Positions 24,661 to 33,953 are shown, numbered from the stretch's first letter. The stretch is 34,848 nt of DNA from Holophagaceae bacterium (GCA_003165415.1 PLUC01000095.1:1-34848); one strand, 5' to 3'. Notes: generated from the letters alone by a model not told the origin. Program-made: numbers and translations.

Positions 24661-25692
24661 ATGAAGGCATTGGTCAAGAGCAGACGCGAACCCGGACTCT
24701 GGATGGAAGACGTGCCCATCCCCACCATCGGCCCCAACGACGTGCTCATCCGCATCCATACGTCGGCCATCTGCGGCACCGACATGCACATCTGGGACTG
24801 GAACCCCTGGGCCCAGAAGACCATTCCGGTGCCCATGCACGTGGGCCACGAGTACGCCGGGGTGATCGAGCAGGTGGGCGACGAGGTGGAAGGCTACAAG
24901 GTGGGCGACCGGGTTTCCGGCGAAGGCCACATCGTCTGCGGCCACTGCCGCAATTGCAAGGCCGGCAAGCGCCACCTGTGCCCCAACACGGTCGGGGTGG
25001 GGGTGAACCGGCCCGGCTCCTTCGCCGAGTACCTGTCCCTGCCCGCCACCAACCTGTTCAAGCTGCGCGACGGCATCTCCAACGAGATGGCGGCCATCTT
25101 CGATCCGTACGGCAACGCCGCCCACACCGCCCTCTCCTTCAACATGGTGGGGGAGGACGTGCTGATCACCGGCGCCGGCCCCATCGGCTGCATGGCCGCG
25201 GCCATCGCCCGGTTCGTGGGGGCGCGCAACGTGGTCATCACCGACGTCAACCAGTACCGCCTGGACCTGGCCCGGAAGATGGGCGCCACGAGGGCCGTGG
25301 ACGTGAGCAAGGAAAGCCTGAAGACGGTCATGCACGAGCTGGGCATGACCGAGGGCTTCGACGTGGGCCTGGAGATGAGCGGCAACGGCGGCGCCTTCAA
25401 GGGCCTGATCGACAGCATGGTGAACGGAGGGCGGGTCGCCATGCTGGGCATCTTCCCCGAGGACGTGGCCATCGACTGGGGCAAGGTGATCTTCAAGGGC
25501 CTGTTCCTGAAGGGCATCTACGGCCGGGAGATGTTCGAGACCTGGTACAAGATGGCCGCCATGATCGAAGGGGGCCTGGACATCAGCCAGGTCATCACCC
25601 ACCGCTTCCCCATCGATGACTTCCGCCAGGGCTTCGAGGTCATGGGCAGCGGCAAGTCGGGCAAGGTCATCCTGGATTGGGGCGTCAAGTAG
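24661..25692 (+). CDS. tdh: L-threonine 3-dehydrogenase
   Basis: Zinc-dependent MDR dehydrogenase oxidising threonine to 2-amino-3-ketobutyrate with NAD+. 343 residues. Catalytic zinc ligands are Cys38 (AICGTDMH), His63 and Glu64 (GHEYAG). Structural zinc ligands are Cys93, 96, 99 and 107, numbered as in E. coli Tdh. The NAD-binding stretch is [20 protein letters not shown]. It lies 27 bp after kbl with a perfect AGGAGG ribosome site, forming the kbl-tdh threonine degradation operon. A weak hairpin follows its stop. Confidence 0.97.
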   Translation: MKALVKSRREPGLWMEDVPIPTIGPNDVLIRIHTSAICGTDMHIWDWNPWAQKTIPVPMHVGHEYAGVIEQVGDEVEGYKVGDRVSGEGHIVCGHCRNCKAGKRHLCPNTVGVGVNRPGSFAEYLSLPATNLFKLRDGISNEMAAIFDPYGNAAHTALSFNMVGEDVLITGAGPIGCMAAAIARFVGARNVVITDVNQYRLDLARKMGATRAVDVSKESLKTVMHELGMTEGFDVGLEMSGNGGAFKGLIDSMVNGGRVAMLGIFPEDVAIDWGKVIFKGLFLKGIYGREMFETWYKMAAMIEGGLDISQVITHRFPIDDFRQGFEVMGSGKSGKVILDWGVK

Positions 25693-25715
25693 CCCGTCAA
25701 GCGGGCGCAAGTCTT
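25692..25715 (+). terminator. Weak possible terminator after tdh
   Basis: GCCCG/CGGGC arms around TCAAG (25692-25706), then GCAAGTCTTTT. The stem is short and the T run is not adjacent, so termination is doubtful. Confidence 0.25.
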
Positions 25716-25752
25716 TTCGACAGAGCATTCCCGCTTGCTTTTGCCGGGGGCC

Positions 25753-25968
25753 ATGTCTACAGTTTGGAATACTTCTCAGACCGTGCCCGCCAACTGGACC
25801 CTGCGCACCTCCGCGCGCCGGGAATGGGGTTGGGGCTGGGCCCAGGTCTCCATCGAGGACCTGACCAACAGCCGCCGGCGGGACCTGGTGGCGCCGGAAT
25901 ACCAGCCCATCACCTGGATGGAAGGGGACGGACGGGCGGTGTACGCCACCCTGGGCCTGAAGCTCTAG
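25753..25968 (+). pseudogene. Possible remnant of a TonB-dependent receptor C-terminus
   Basis: A 71-codon open stretch from MSTVWNTSQTVPANWTLRTS. It reads like the last three strands of an outer-membrane beta barrel: an alternating RREWGWGWAQVSIEDLTN strand and turn, a loop, then the final strand GRAVYATLGLKL, as in TonB-dependent receptors. It continues in the same frame as tdh after that gene's stop. No ribosome site, signal peptide, plug or upstream barrel is present, so I call it a decayed or transplanted gene end. A genuine short protein is the alternative. It ends 6 bp from the stop of the convergent lipoprotein gene. Confidence 0.4.
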
Positions 25969-25974
25969 AAAAAA

Positions 25975-26595
25975 CTATCGTACCGGCTGGGGCTGGGGTA
26001 TGAGCGGCAGGGTCTTCTCTTTGTAGAACTCCCCGTCGACGACGAAGGTGTCCGCGGCCAGGCCTTCGCCCCCGGGCAGGAGGTCCACGCCCAGGCAGGC
26101 CAGGTGGTAGCTGTCCAGCTTGGTGCCCAGCACCTGGACCGGGCGGCCCCGGCGGTCCTTGGTGTTCAGGATCGGGTTGGAGACGAAAGGGCGGTAGAAG
26201 AACGGATGCTTCCAGGGGGTTTCCGGCTCCTGCTCCAGGTAGTCCGGCACTAGGCTGGACAGGAAGCGGGGATATTCGCCGTGCTTGGTCTTGTAGCGGG
26301 TGAGGGCGTCGGCGGTGCGCTTCATGATGCTGTGGAGCTGGCGCTGGTGCTCCTGGAGATCCTGGCGGAGCAGGGCGTCCATGAGGTAGAGGTCCTTGCT
26401 GGCCTGCTGCCCGATGGGATTGTCCGGGTACCTGGCCGCCAGCTGCGCCATGAGCGTCCTGGCCTCCAGCTGCTTGCCCTGCTGGTTCAGGTGGATGGCC
26501 TCGTCATAAAGCTGCTGGGGCAGCCGCGGGTCCTCCGAATGGCAGGCCGCGAGGGCCAGCACCACCGGGAGCGCCATACTGCGAAGGAGAGCCAT
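25975..26595 (-). CDS. Lipoprotein with TPR-like N-terminus and pseudopilin-like C-terminal segment
   Basis: 206 residues from MALLRSMALPVVLALAACHSED, with lipobox LAAC and lipidated Cys18. Residues ~25-70 look like one TPR pair (YDEAIHLNQQGKQLEARTLMAQLAARYPDNP, in the style of YfiO/BamD repeats). Residues ~95-135 (ALTRYKTKHGEYPRFLSSL and the following PW-HPFFYRPF) resemble the C-terminal part of type II secretion/type IV pilus major pseudopilins. It may therefore sit at an outer-membrane assembly machine, but this is inference. The ribosome site is weak; ATG 26577 is an alternative start. Divergent from the Nudix gene. Confidence 0.75.
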   Translation of the reverse strand: MALLRSMALPVVLALAACHSEDPRLPQQLYDEAIHLNQQGKQLEARTLMAQLAARYPDNPIGQQASKDLYLMDALLRQDLQEHQRQLHSIMKRTADALTRYKTKHGEYPRFLSSLVPDYLEQEPETPWKHPFFYRPFVSNPILNTKDRRGRPVQVLGTKLDSYHLACLGVDLLPGGEGLAADTFVVDGEFYKEKTLPLIPQPQPVR

Positions 26596-26680
26596 GGCCG
26601 AACCATAGCACCAATGGCGCCAGGGGTGAAGAGACGCACCGTTGAATCACGGTTTGATTTTGCGTCCAGGCTTGGCACAA

Positions 26681-26714
26681 GCAGCCGTAAGGTCGCAAGC
26701 GACCTGACGGCTGC
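26681..26714. other. Strong 16-bp inverted repeat upstream of Nudix gene
   Basis: Arms GCAGCCGTAAGGTCGC (26681-26696) and GCGACCTGACGGCTGC (26699-26714) around AA, with one mismatch. No T run follows on the plus strand, so it is not a standard terminator for that direction. It ends just before AGGAGG (26716-26721) and covers the -35 position of the candidate promoter, so it could be an operator or an RNA hairpin. Confidence 0.75.
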
Positions 26715-26722
26715 TAGGAGGC

Positions 26723-26728
26723 TACAAT
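26723..26728 (+). promoter_or_regulatory. -10 box candidate for Nudix gene
   Basis: TACAAT ends six bases before the Nudix ATG at 26735, the spacing expected for a leaderless transcript. The -35 position falls inside the large inverted repeat and has no good hexamer. Confidence 0.4.
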
Positions 26729-26734
26729 GACGGC

Positions 26735-27355
26735 ATGCGAATGTTGGCCGAGCACTCTCCCGGGTTCGACCCAGCCACCCCCTGGCTGGATTGCGAGACT
26801 TTGCCCACCCGAGAAAGCCGGCTATTCCAGCACTTCAAGGTGCGCCGGCGCTCGCCGCACACCGAACGGGAGCACGACTTCACCCGCCTGCTCTGTCCGG
26901 ACTGGGTGAACGTGCTGGCCTTCACCGCCCCGGGCCAGGGGGGCGAACTGCTGCTGGTGGAACAGTTCCGCCACGGCATCGACGCCAGCACGCTGGAAAT
27001 CATCGGCGGGGTGTGCGACCGCGGCGAGGCGCCCGCCCTGACCGCCCGGCGGGAGCTGCTGGAGGAGACCGGCCACGCCGCGGGCCGGTGGCTGGAACTG
27101 GGGAGCTGCATGCCCAACCCGGCCGTGCAGAACAACCGGTGCCATTTCTTCCTGGCCCTGGACTGCGCGCCTGTGGCGGAACTGGACCTGGATCCCTCCG
27201 AGGAACTGCGGGTCTGGGCTGCGCCCTGGGCCGAGGCCGAAGCGCTGCTGCGGGCGGGGACTCTGGACCACGCGCTGGTCATGGCCGCCTTCCTGCGGCT
27301 GTTCCTGTGGCCGGGCTGGGGGGAGCTGGAACGGACCCTGCGGGCCTGCGGGTGA
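26735..27355 (+). CDS. Nudix hydrolase (ADP-ribose pyrophosphatase-like)
   Basis: 206 residues. The Nudix box G-x5-E-x7-RELxEETG is intact: GVCDRGE followed by ARRELLEETG, around residues 90-112. The preceding EQFRHGI and EIIGG are typical of the ADP-ribose/ADP-sugar pyrophosphatase branch (NudF-like), hydrolysing a nucleotide diphosphate linked to another moiety. The ATG at 26735 is 13 bases after AGGAGG, too far for that ribosome site, which is instead spaced for an out-of-frame ATG at 26727. Either translation is leaderless from 26735 or there is a one-base error or frameshift in the first codons. A short gap leads to the YajQ gene. Confidence 0.9.
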   Translation: MRMLAEHSPGFDPATPWLDCETLPTRESRLFQHFKVRRRSPHTEREHDFTRLLCPDWVNVLAFTAPGQGGELLLVEQFRHGIDASTLEIIGGVCDRGEAPALTARRELLEETGHAAGRWLELGSCMPNPAVQNNRCHFFLALDCAPVAELDLDPSEELRVWAAPWAEAEALLRAGTLDHALVMAAFLRLFLWPGWGELERTLRACG

Positions 27356-27380
27356 CCTTGGCTGCTGATCGCTGCTACAT
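27352..27380 (+). promoter_or_regulatory. Promoter candidate for YajQ-family gene
   Basis: GTGACC (27352-27357), 17-bp spacer, TACATT (27375-27380), 22 bp before the ATG. Four of six bases match the consensus at each hexamer. Confidence 0.35.
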
Positions 27381-27402
27381 TTAAAAAGTTCCGGAGGCAT
27401 AG

Positions 27403-27900
27403 ATGGCCAATGAATGCACATTCGACGTGGTTTCCAAAGTGGACATGGACGAGGTCAAGAACGCCGTCGCCCAGGCCATGAAGGAGATCGGCCAGCGCTT
27501 CGATTTCAAGGGTTCGATCTCGAAGATCGAGTTGAAGGACGAAGGGGCGCTCACCCTCACCAGCGACGACGAGGTGCGGCTCAAGGCCGTGATCGAAGTG
27601 CTGCAGAGCAAGCTGGTGAAGCGGGGCGTCAGCATCCGGGCCATGGAGTTCGGCAAGGTCGAGCCGGCCAGCAAGGGCTCCGCCCGCCAGGAGGTGAAGA
27701 TCCTCCAGGGCATCCCCGCGGAGAAGGCCAAGGGCCTGGTGAAGACCCTCAAGGACACCAAGCTGAAGGTCCAGGCCTCCATCCAGGGCGATCAGCTGCG
27801 CATTTCCGGCAAGAGCAAGGACGACCTCCAGGAGGCCATGGCCCTGCTCAAGAAGCACGACCAGGGGCTGGACCTGCAGTTCACCAACTTCCGGTCCTAG
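27403..27900 (+). CDS. yajQ: YajQ-family nucleotide-binding protein
   Basis: 165 residues, the standard length. The opening FDVVSKVDMDEVKNAV, then RFDFKGS and the ending QEAMALLKKHDQGLDLQFTNFR, are hallmarks of YajQ/UPF0234. Members bind nucleotides, and in Xanthomonas a relative binds cyclic di-GMP and acts with a transcription factor; the role here is not shown by sequence. GGAGG lies six bases before the ATG. Its stop codon lies within a small hairpin (CTAGGA/TCCTAG, 27897-27913) that ends one base before the start of the polyprenyl synthase gene, which may couple their translation. Confidence 0.95.
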   Translation: MANECTFDVVSKVDMDEVKNAVAQAMKEIGQRFDFKGSISKIELKDEGALTLTSDDEVRLKAVIEVLQSKLVKRGVSIRAMEFGKVEPASKGSARQEVKILQGIPAEKAKGLVKTLKDTKLKVQASIQGDQLRISGKSKDDLQEAMALLKKHDQGLDLQFTNFRS

Positions 27901-27914
27901 GACAGGCTCCTAGA

Positions 27915-28910
27915 GTGTCCCGCATCGATCTGCTCCGCTACTTCCTGCCCATCGCCCCCAAGCTGGCGCTGGTGGAGGCGGAGCTGCAGCGCACCCTGCA
28001 GTCCGACCTGCCCGTGGTGCGCCGGCTGGCCGGGCATGTGGGCAGCGGCAAGGGCAAGCGCCTGCGCCCGGCCCTGGTGCTGTTGTGCTGCCGGATGTGC
28101 GGGGTGGACTCCCGGGAGGACGTGCGCTTCGCGGCCGTGTTCGAGCTGGTGCACACCGCCACCCTGGTGCACGACGATGTCATCGACCACGCCGAGACCC
28201 GGCGCAGCAGGCCGACCCTCAACGCCCTCTGGGGCAACACCCTCACCGTCCTGTTCGGCGACCTGCTCTACATGCATTCCATGTCCTCGGCCATCGCCGG
28301 CCGTTCCTTCCGGATGCTGGAGATCCTGGCGGAAGTGACCACCCGGATGATCGAGGGAGAGCTGATCCAGAACGATTTCCTCTACAACCTGGACACCACC
28401 CGCAAGGAGTACTTCGAGATCCAGGAGCGCAAGACCGCGCTGCTGTTCTCCGGGTGCACCGAGACCGCCGGGGTCATCGCCCAGCGGCCCCAGGGGGACT
28501 GCGAGGCCTTGGGGAGGTTCGGCCTGGAGATCGGCCGGGCCTTCCAGCTGGTGGACGACCTGCTGGACTACACGGCCACCAGCGCGCAGATGGGCAAGCC
28601 GGTCTTTTCCGACCTGCGCGAAGGCAAGCTGACCCTGCCGCTGCTCACCCTGCTGGAGCGGGCGCCGGAGGCGGTCCGGCCCATCATCCAGCGGATCTGG
28701 GACGCCGGCGAGGAGGTCCCCATCACCGCCGGGGACGAGCAGGTCCTGCGCCTGCTGCTGGAGACCCACGACGCCTATGCCGAGACCCGTGCCCTGGCCC
28801 GGCAGGCATCCCTCGCGGCCACCGCGGCCCTGACGGCGGTGGACGGGGACAAGGGCACCAAGAAGCTGCTGCTGGAGATCCCGGAGTTCCTGCTGGCCAG
28901 GAGTTCCTGA
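27915..28910 (+). CDS. Polyprenyl diphosphate synthase (long-chain trans-prenyltransferase)
   Basis: Elongates allylic diphosphates with isopentenyl diphosphate to make the side chain of menaquinone or ubiquinone. 331 residues from a GTG start. It has GKGKRLRPALVL, the first Asp-rich motif DDVIDHAETRR (87-91), IEGELIQNDF and the second Asp-rich motif DDLLDYT (214-218). The arrangement matches IspB-type octa/heptaprenyl synthases; chain length cannot be set from sequence alone. The GTG is 14 bp after the yajQ stop and has no good ribosome site, so it may be translated by coupling. With the MenI-like thioesterase it supports a quinone-based respiratory chain. Confidence 0.92.
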   Translation: MSRIDLLRYFLPIAPKLALVEAELQRTLQSDLPVVRRLAGHVGSGKGKRLRPALVLLCCRMCGVDSREDVRFAAVFELVHTATLVHDDVIDHAETRRSRPTLNALWGNTLTVLFGDLLYMHSMSSAIAGRSFRMLEILAEVTTRMIEGELIQNDFLYNLDTTRKEYFEIQERKTALLFSGCTETAGVIAQRPQGDCEALGRFGLEIGRAFQLVDDLLDYTATSAQMGKPVFSDLREGKLTLPLLTLLERAPEAVRPIIQRIWDAGEEVPITAGDEQVLRLLLETHDAYAETRALARQASLAATAALTAVDGDKGTKKLLLEIPEFLLARSS

Positions 28911-29103
28911 GCGGTATCAGATGCTGTAGTCCGGGTCCAGGAACACGTCCAGGCGCCGGGGCAAACGGGCCCGCGGGCGGGACGAACTTCCTGCACCCGG
29001 ACGGGCCCCTCGGCGGAGAGGGTCAAAAGCGACCCGAGCAACAGGGTGAGGAGAGGCAGGCATGGGCCGCGAATAATGAATTAAGTATAATACTGATGCC
29101 TTT

Positions 29104-30648
29104 TCAGTCCAGGGCCCCCGGCTGGGTCCGGGGATCCCAGTCGATGCCCGCCCGCTTGAGGGCGGCCATGTAGGTCTCCTTGTCCGGCGCCTTCAGGTAG
29201 GCCTCCTTCAGCTCCACCTGGCCGGACTGGATGAGTTCGATCAGGACGTCGTTCATGAGCTTCTGGCCATAGGCGCGGCCGGTCTGCATGGCGCTGGGGA
29301 TCTGGAAGTTCTTGCCTTCGCGGATGAGGTTGCTGATGGCCGGGTTGATGAACAGCGATTCCAGCGCGGCGATGCGGCCGCCGCCCTTGCGCTTGAGCAG
29401 GATCTGGCTGACCACGCACTTCAGCGAGTCCGCCAGCATCACCCGGATCTGCTGCTGGCGTTCGGCCGGGAACTGGTCGACGATCCGGTCGATGGTGCCC
29501 ACCGCGCTGCTGGTGTGCAGGGTGCCGAACACCAGGTGCCCGGTGACCGCGGTCTCCAGGGCGATGGCGATGGTCTCCAGGTCGCGCATCTCGCCCACCA
29601 TGACGATGTCGGGATCCTCCCGCAGGGCGGCGCGCAGGCCGCTCTTGAAGGATTCGGTATGGTTGCCGGCCTCCCGCTGGTTCACCAGGCAGCGCTTGCG
29701 CTGGTGCACGAACTCTATGGGGTCCTCGATGGTCAGGATGTGGTCCGAGCGCTGCTGGTTGGCCAGGTCGATGAGGGCGGCCAGGGTGGTGGACTTGCCC
29801 GAGCCGGTGGGGCCGGTGACCAGCACCAGGCCCTTGGCCAGCTGGGCCAGGCGCTGGATGGGCAGTTCCAGCCCCAGGCGGGCGGGGTCGGGAATCTCGT
29901 TGGGGATCACCCGGCACACGAAACCGGGACCCAGCCGGTCCAGGAAGAAGTTCACCCGCAGGCGGCAGTGGCCGCTTACGAAGGCATAGGCGAAATCCGC
30001 GTCGTTGTGCTCCTGGAACTGGAGCCAGGCCTGGGGCGAGGCGATGGCCTCCATGACCTCCAGCAGCTGGTTGGGCCCCAGGATACCGAAATCCATGAGG
30101 TCCTCCAGGTCCCCGTGCACCCTGCAGAGGGGGTTCTCGAAGGAGCTGCAGTGGAGGTCCGAGCCCTTCCGTTTGATCAGCTCGGCGAACAGGGCCTCGG
30201 TGAGGGGGTGGGTGCGGTCCGCGGAGGAGCGGTCGGGCTGGGGCCTGGCCGGCGCCGGGGGCCTGGGCGGCAGCTGGGTGAGGGTCCCGCCCGGGAGCGG
30301 CGCGAGGGTCCCGCCCGGGAGCGGCGCGAGGGCCGAGGGCGCCCGGGACGGGGCGGCCGCCTGGATGCGCAGGCCCTGGGGGCCCCGGGTGAGGGTCAGG
30401 CGGAACGTCTCGCTTCCGGCCACGTGGTCGAAGCTGGCCTCGCCCCGGCTGTTCCAGCCCTCCTCCAGGTGGTGGGGGAGCACTTCCCGGGCCAGCATCT
30501 CGATCATGGTGGAGGGGATGGGGTTGGGCAGGAGGGCGAGGTCGACGCCGCTGGCCATCAGCAGCATCGGCTGACGGTCGGCCTCCATTGACAGGCCCAT
30601 GCCGCCCCGGGGCGCGATGTGGGCCAAGAGCTTGTCCAGCTGAGCCAT
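29104..30648 (-). CDS. pilT: PilT-family type IV pilus retraction ATPase with extended N-terminus
   Basis: Hexameric cytoplasmic ATPase that pulls in type IV pili. 514 residues against about 345-375 for PilT/PilU. Residues ~148-514 form the PilT core: KRKGSDLHCSS, Walker A GPTGSGKST (279-287), LTIEDPIEFVH, the Walker B region DIVMVGEMRD, His box HLVFGTLHTSS and the PilT-type AISNLIREGK. Residues 1-97 look like a worn second copy of the N-terminal PAS-like domain (LDKLLAHI, FRLTLTRGPQGLRI), joined by a Pro/Gly/Ala-rich linker (98-145) that contains an 8-residue duplication. AAGGAG lies six bases before the ATG. No other pilus gene is visible. PilU-like function is the alternative. Confidence 0.9.
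   Translation of the reverse strand: MAQLDKLLAHIAPRGGMGLSMEADRQPMLLMASGVDLALLPNPIPSTMIEMLAREVLPHHLEEGWNSRGEASFDHVAGSETFRLTLTRGPQGLRIQAAAPSRAPSALAPLPGGTLAPLPGGTLTQLPPRPPAPARPQPDRSSADRTHPLTEALFAELIKRKGSDLHCSSFENPLCRVHGDLEDLMDFGILGPNQLLEVMEAIASPQAWLQFQEHNDADFAYAFVSGHCRLRVNFFLDRLGPGFVCRVIPNEIPDPARLGLELPIQRLAQLAKGLVLVTGPTGSGKSTTLAALIDLANQQRSDHILTIEDPIEFVHQRKRCLVNQREAGNHTESFKSGLRAALREDPDIVMVGEMRDLETIAIALETAVTGHLVFGTLHTSSAVGTIDRIVDQFPAERQQQIRVMLADSLKCVVSQILLKRKGGGRIAALESLFINPAISNLIREGKNFQIPSAMQTGRAYGQKLMNDVLIELIQSGQVELKEAYLKAPDKETYMAALKRAGIDWDPRTQPGALD
30280..30327 (-). repeat. Perfect 24-bp tandem duplication inside pilT-family gene
   Basis: Two identical 24-bp units (30280-30303 and 30304-30327), followed by a partial third (GAGGG). 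They encode two copies of APLPGGTL in the linker between the N-terminal region and the PilT core, keeping the frame. Confidence 0.9.
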
Positions 30649-30762
30649 GGCCTGCTCCTTGTTAGGAAATTATTCTATCCGGCAGTTTAGAAGGTTTTCG
30701 CTACACTTGTTCCTCAACTCCGTCCCCTCCCGTCCAACCCGTTCATTCCCAGGAGTCTCTTG

Positions 30763-31920
<1,158 letters not shown>

Positions 31921-31964
31921 TCCCCGCTTTCGACCCATCACCCATCCAGCTCAAGAGGTAAGGC

Positions 31965-32846
31965 ATGTCCATCCTGGTCGGCTCCCACACCAAACTGATC
32001 GTGCAAGGCATCACTGGCCGTGAAGGCCTCTACCACGCCAAGGGCTGCCGCGACTATGGCACCCAGGTGGTGGGCGGCGTCACCCCGGGCAAGGGCGGCA
32101 CCGAGATCGAAGGCTTCCCGGTGTTCGACAGCGTGCGGGAGGCCGTGGCCCGCACCGGGGCCAACGCCTCGATGATCTTCGTGCCGCCCGCCGGGGCCGC
32201 CGACGCCATCCTGGAGGCCGCCGACGCCGGCATCGCCCTGGTGGTCTGCATCACCGAGGGCGTGCCCATCCTGGACATGGTCAAGGTCAAGGCGGCCCTG
32301 GCCAACCACCCCGGCACCCGGCTGGTGGGTCCCAACTGCCCCGGCGTCATCTCCCCGGGCCAGGCCAAGATCGGGATCATGCCCGGCCGCATCCATCTGC
32401 CCGGCCACGTGGGCATCATCTCCCGCTCCGGCACCCTGGCCTACGAGGCGGTGGGCCAGCTCACCGCCCTGGGCATCGGCCAGAGCACCTGCGTGGGCAT
32501 CGGCGGCGACCCCATCAACGGCACCAATTTCATCGACGCCCTCAGGCTATTCCAAGCCGACCCCGACACCCAGGCCCTGGTCCTGGTGGGCGAGATCGGC
32601 GGCAGCGCCGAGGAGGACGCCGCGGCCTACATCCAGGCCAGCTTCACCAAGCCGGTGGTGGCCTTCATCGCCGGCCAGTCGGCCCCGTCGGGCCGGCGCA
32701 TGGGCCATGCCGGCGCCATCATCAGCGGCGGCAAGGGCACCGCCGCCGCCAAGATGGAAACCCTCACGGCGGCCGGCATCACCGTGGTGGCCAGCCCCGC
32801 GGACATGGGCCAGGCCATGGCCAGGCTGCTGGCCGCCAAGGCCTGA
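31965..32846 (+). CDS. sucD: Succinate-CoA ligase, alpha subunit
   Basis: CoA-binding and phosphohistidine-carrying partner of SucC. 293 residues. [14 protein letters not shown] opens the Rossmann CoA domain, followed by [12 protein letters not shown] and [12 protein letters not shown]. The active-site histidine is His248 in [21 protein letters not shown] lies just before the ATG. The next gene, an M20 hydrolase, begins 3 bp after its stop. Confidence 0.97.
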   Translation: MSILVGSHTKLIVQGITGREGLYHAKGCRDYGTQVVGGVTPGKGGTEIEGFPVFDSVREAVARTGANASMIFVPPAGAADAILEAADAGIALVVCITEGVPILDMVKVKAALANHPGTRLVGPNCPGVISPGQAKIGIMPGRIHLPGHVGIISRSGTLAYEAVGQLTALGIGQSTCVGIGGDPINGTNFIDALRLFQADPDTQALVLVGEIGGSAEEDAAAYIQASFTKPVVAFIAGQSAPSGRRMGHAGAIISGGKGTAAAKMETLTAAGITVVASPADMGQAMARLLAAKA

Positions 32847-32849
32847 CGC

Positions 32850-33953
32850 GTGGAGACCAGCCTCATCGCAGCATTCGACCGGCTGCACGCCATGCCCGAA
32901 GTGGGTTTCGCCGAGTTCAGGACCTCCGCCTGGCTGGCGGAGCAGGTCCTGGCCGCCGGCTATGCCGTCACCACCGGCGTGGCCGGCACCGGCGTCGTGG
33001 CCGTCCTGCGGGGCGGAGCGCCGGGTCCGTCCGTGGCTTTGCGCGCGGACATGGACGCCCTGCCGCACCAGGTGGACGGGCGGGAGGTGACGGTGCATTC
33101 CTGCGGCCACGACGCCCACTGCGCCATGGTGCTGGCCGCGGCCCGGCAGCTGGCCCGCACCGGGATCCAGCGCGGGACGCTGACGATCATCTTCCAGCCG
33201 GGGGAGGAGACCCTGTTCGGGGCCACCCGGATGATCGAGGCCGGCGTGCTGGACGGCCTGGACATCCTGCTGGGCATCCACCTGCGCCCGATCCAGGAGG
33301 CCCGCACCGGCCAGGCCACCCCGGCGCTCTGCCACGGCGCCGGCACAATCCTGGCGGCCACCCTCACCGGCCGCCCGGCCCACGGCGCCCGGCCCCACCT
33401 GGGCATCAACGCCATCGACGCCGCCGCGGCGGCCATCAACACCGTGAACACCATCTACCTCGACCCGATGGTGCCCTGGAGCTGCAAGGTGACCCGCATG
33501 CACGCCGGCGGCGCCTCGCCCAACATCATTCCGGACAAGGCCGAGCTGACCATGGACCTGCGCGCCCAGCGCAACGACACCATGCGGGCCCTCATCGAGC
33601 GGGTGGAGCAGGCCGTCCACGCCGGCGCGGCGACGGTGGGAGCCGTGGCCGAAACCACGGTCCTGGGCACCATTCCCAGCGCGGTGTACGCCCCGGAGAT
33701 CGTCGATCTGGCCCGGGAGGCGATCCGCGCGGTGCTGGGTCCCCAGGGCCTGCTGGACCCCATCCTCACCCCCGGCGGTGACGATTTCCACCACTACGTG
33801 GAGGCCAAGCCCGCCCTGAAGACCGGCTTCATCGGCCTGGGCTGCGACCTGGCGCCGGGACTGCACGACCCGGCCATGAGCTTCGACCGTTCGGCCCTGG
33901 CGCACGGCGCGGACATCCTGCTGCACATGGTGCGCAAGCTGCTCGGGTCTTGA
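32850..33953 (+). CDS. M20-family metal-dependent amidohydrolase (AmhX/hippurate-hydrolase-like)
   Basis: 367 residues from a GTG start 3 bp after the sucD stop, so almost certainly translated with sucD. Two-metal hydrolase motifs: RADMDALP (Asp68), HSCGHDAH (Cys85, His87), PGEET (Glu119/120), GIHLR (His144) and GGDDFHHY near the C-terminus. The short loop before HSCGHDAH and the cysteine ligand place it in the M20D aminoacylase/carboxypeptidase group, closest in style to AmhX. Such enzymes cut N-acyl amino acids; the substrate is unknown. A TTGACA begins one base before its stop codon and probably belongs to the next gene. Confidence 0.9.
   Translation: METSLIAAFDRLHAMPEVGFAEFRTSAWLAEQVLAAGYAVTTGVAGTGVVAVLRGGAPGPSVALRADMDALPHQVDGREVTVHSCGHDAHCAMVLAAARQLARTGIQRGTLTIIFQPGEETLFGATRMIEAGVLDGLDILLGIHLRPIQEARTGQATPALCHGAGTILAATLTGRPAHGARPHLGINAIDAAAAAINTVNTIYLDPMVPWSCKVTRMHAGGASPNIIPDKAELTMDLRAQRNDTMRALIERVEQAVHAGAATVGAVAETTVLGTIPSAVYAPEIVDLAREAIRAVLGPQGLLDPILTPGGDDFHHYVEAKPALKTGFIGLGCDLAPGLHDPAMSFDRSALAHGADILLHMVRKLLGS

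Noticed and set aside
26727-26909. 60-codon ORF with an ideal ribosome site overlapping the Nudix gene start
   Set aside because: Not called as a gene because its protein has no family-like features and the Nudix frame is clearly coding; kept as part of the finding on this start region.
28917-29063. 48-codon minus-strand ORF (MPASPHPVARV...) between the polyprenyl synthase and pilT-family genes
   Set aside because: Arg/Pro-rich composition, no ribosome site and no recognisable feature. A signal-peptide-like stretch in another frame hints at a broken small gene but is too weak to call.
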